DNA of 64,000 bases, from contig CANJTS010000001.1 of the NCBI GenBank assembly GCA_947477655.1, forward strand, positions 186,001 to 250,000, given 5' to 3'. Origin of the DNA: CAILUG01 sp903844415 (GTDB lineage: Bacteria > Pseudomonadota > Gammaproteobacteria > Pseudomonadales > Pseudohongiellaceae). The position numbers and the translations under genes are program-made. The stretch's first letter is position 1; the number at the start of each line of letters is the position of its first letter. Below, one piece after another: positions 63,350 to 64,000 of this stretch. A model generated the notes under the pieces. That model saw nothing but the letters and a program-made list of their open reading frames with translations, was not told the DNA's origin and did not search any database.

Positions 63350-64000
63350 ACAAATTCATGTCAGCCATAAACGGATCAGGGTCCAACTGCTCCATGTTCC
63401 ATACGCCTGCTTTAGCCCATTTACCTTCCAGCATCATCTTGGCACCGATCATTGCTGGCACACCCGTGGTGTAGGAAATCGCTTGCGACAACACTTCCCG
63501 GTAACAGGCTTGATGATCACAAATGTTGTAGACGAAGATGGCGCGTGGTTTGCCATCTTTTAGGCCAGTGACATGACAGCCGATACAGGTCTTGCCCACC
63601 GTGCGTGGTCCCAACGTGGAGGGATCAGGCAACAAAGCCTTGAGAAACTGGATTGGCACAATCTGCTGCCCCTGGAACAGGACCGGGTCGATGCGGGTCA
63701 TACCCACATTACCGAGCACTTCCAGATGTTTAAGGTAACTTTCCCCGAAACTCATCCAAAATTGGGCACGTTTCAACGTGGGGAAATTTTTGGTGAGAGA
63801 TTCCAACTCTTCATGGTACATACGGTAGATATTGTAGGTGCCTACCCCATCAGGACAGGTAAAAGATTGCTTGAGCGACATGGCAGGTGTGGTGACAAAC
63901 TTGCCACCTTCCCAGTGTTGACACTCGGCAGTGACTTCACGAATGTTGATTTCGGGATTGAAGTTGGTAGCAAAAGGATAGCCATGATTACCACCGTTGA
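63300..64000 (-). CDS. Carboxynorspermidine synthase (saccharopine dehydrogenase family), 5' end cut by window edge
   Basis: The minus-strand frame is open from the edge (64000) to the TAA at 63300, giving 233 residues of the C-terminal part: NGGNHGYPFATNFNPEINIREVTAECQHWEGGKFVT, SLKQSFTCPDGVGTYNIYRMYHEELESL, KRAQFWMSFGESYLKHLEVLGNVGMTRI and AIFVYNICDHQACYREVLSQAISYTTGVPAM. This fits the LYS1-type enzymes that join aspartate semialdehyde with putrescine or diaminopropane using NADPH. The NADPH-binding domain lies outside the window. nspC follows directly. Confidence 0.87.
   Translation of the reverse strand, partial: NGGNHGYPFATNFNPEINIREVTAECQHWEGGKFVTTPAMSLKQSFTCPDGVGTYNIYRMYHEELESLTKNFPTLKRAQFWMSFGESYLKHLEVLGNVGMTRIDPVLFQGQQIVPIQFLKALLPDPSTLGPRTVGKTCIGCHVTGLKDGKPRAIFVYNICDHQACYREVLSQAISYTTGVPAMIGAKMMLEGKWAKAGVWNMEQLDPDPFMADMNLYGLPWQVIEDPGFDLV

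Noticed and set aside
1..64000. CRISPR arrays, transposases, toxin-antitoxin pairs and defence islands
   Set aside because: No regular direct repeats and no such protein families were found in the frames examined.

Overview
The window looks like the chromosome of a Gram-negative gammaproteobacterium, probably an uncultured marine or freshwater heterotroph of the Pseudomonadales/Cellvibrionales type. The evidence is gene content: rpsU-yqeY-dnaG-rpoD next to tsaD/folB/folK, a PtsP-type enzyme I, an EptA-type lipid A modifier, a TonB-dependent receptor, many secreted or lipoprotein enzymes, and a carboxynorspermidine-type polyamine pathway. Base composition is moderate and fairly even, and there are no transposases, integrases, phage genes or CRISPR arrays.

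Layout. 1-3.5 kb: minus-strand housekeeping block tsaD > folB > folK, then an AlkC-like DNA repair protein and a partial GNAT acetyltransferase. 3.6-8.5 kb: a zinc-independent alcohol dehydrogenase/quinone reductase, a LysM lytic transglycosylase lipoprotein and an aromatic amino acid ammonia-lyase. These three sit between tsaD and rpsU, which are usually close neighbours. 8.6-13.3 kb: macromolecular synthesis block rpsU, yqeY, dnaG, rpoD. 13.35-13.76 kb: a strong stable-RNA promoter, a structured leader, tRNA-Ile2(CAU) and tRNA-Gln(CUG). 13.9-15.4 kb: a VF530-family protein and a DUF6065-like protein. 15.5-21.1 kb (minus): an exported DUF1592 haem-motif protein, a DUF1552 Tat protein and a periplasmic ankyrin protein in one transcription unit, with a dienelactone hydrolase divergent from it.

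22.5-37.4 kb is an accessory region rich in hydrolases and aromatic-acid enzymes: an IclR regulator divergent from a LigM/DesA-like tetrahydrofolate-dependent O-demethylase and a VOC protein, several alpha/beta hydrolases, an amidohydrolase lipoprotein, a gamma-resorcylate decarboxylase-like enzyme and a tannase/feruloyl esterase. Among them lie six small exported proteins of two poorly understood families (DUF6152-like and a GYS-GW-type family). The likely theme is uptake and dismantling of methoxylated or esterified plant phenolics. 37.6-44.5 kb carries three tandem paralogues of CBM9-like/DUF5916 outer-membrane proteins.

44.9-58.1 kb holds a RIO kinase, an amino acid permease, MarC, a PAP2 phosphatase, EptA, a TonB receptor, a PBP4-type DacB, an exported carboxymuconolactone decarboxylase-like protein and PtsP. 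58.4-60.9 kb is the most interesting unit: an internally duplicated DUF1538 membrane protein followed, with overlapping or close reading frames, by two different PII-like proteins; it may be a PII-gated transporter. 61.0-64.0 kb (minus) holds the 3' end of a carboxynorspermidine synthase gene, nspC, and a ureohydrolase-fold protein that has lost two expected metal-binding histidines.

Functional names rest on motif recognition and memory of protein families; no database search was possible.
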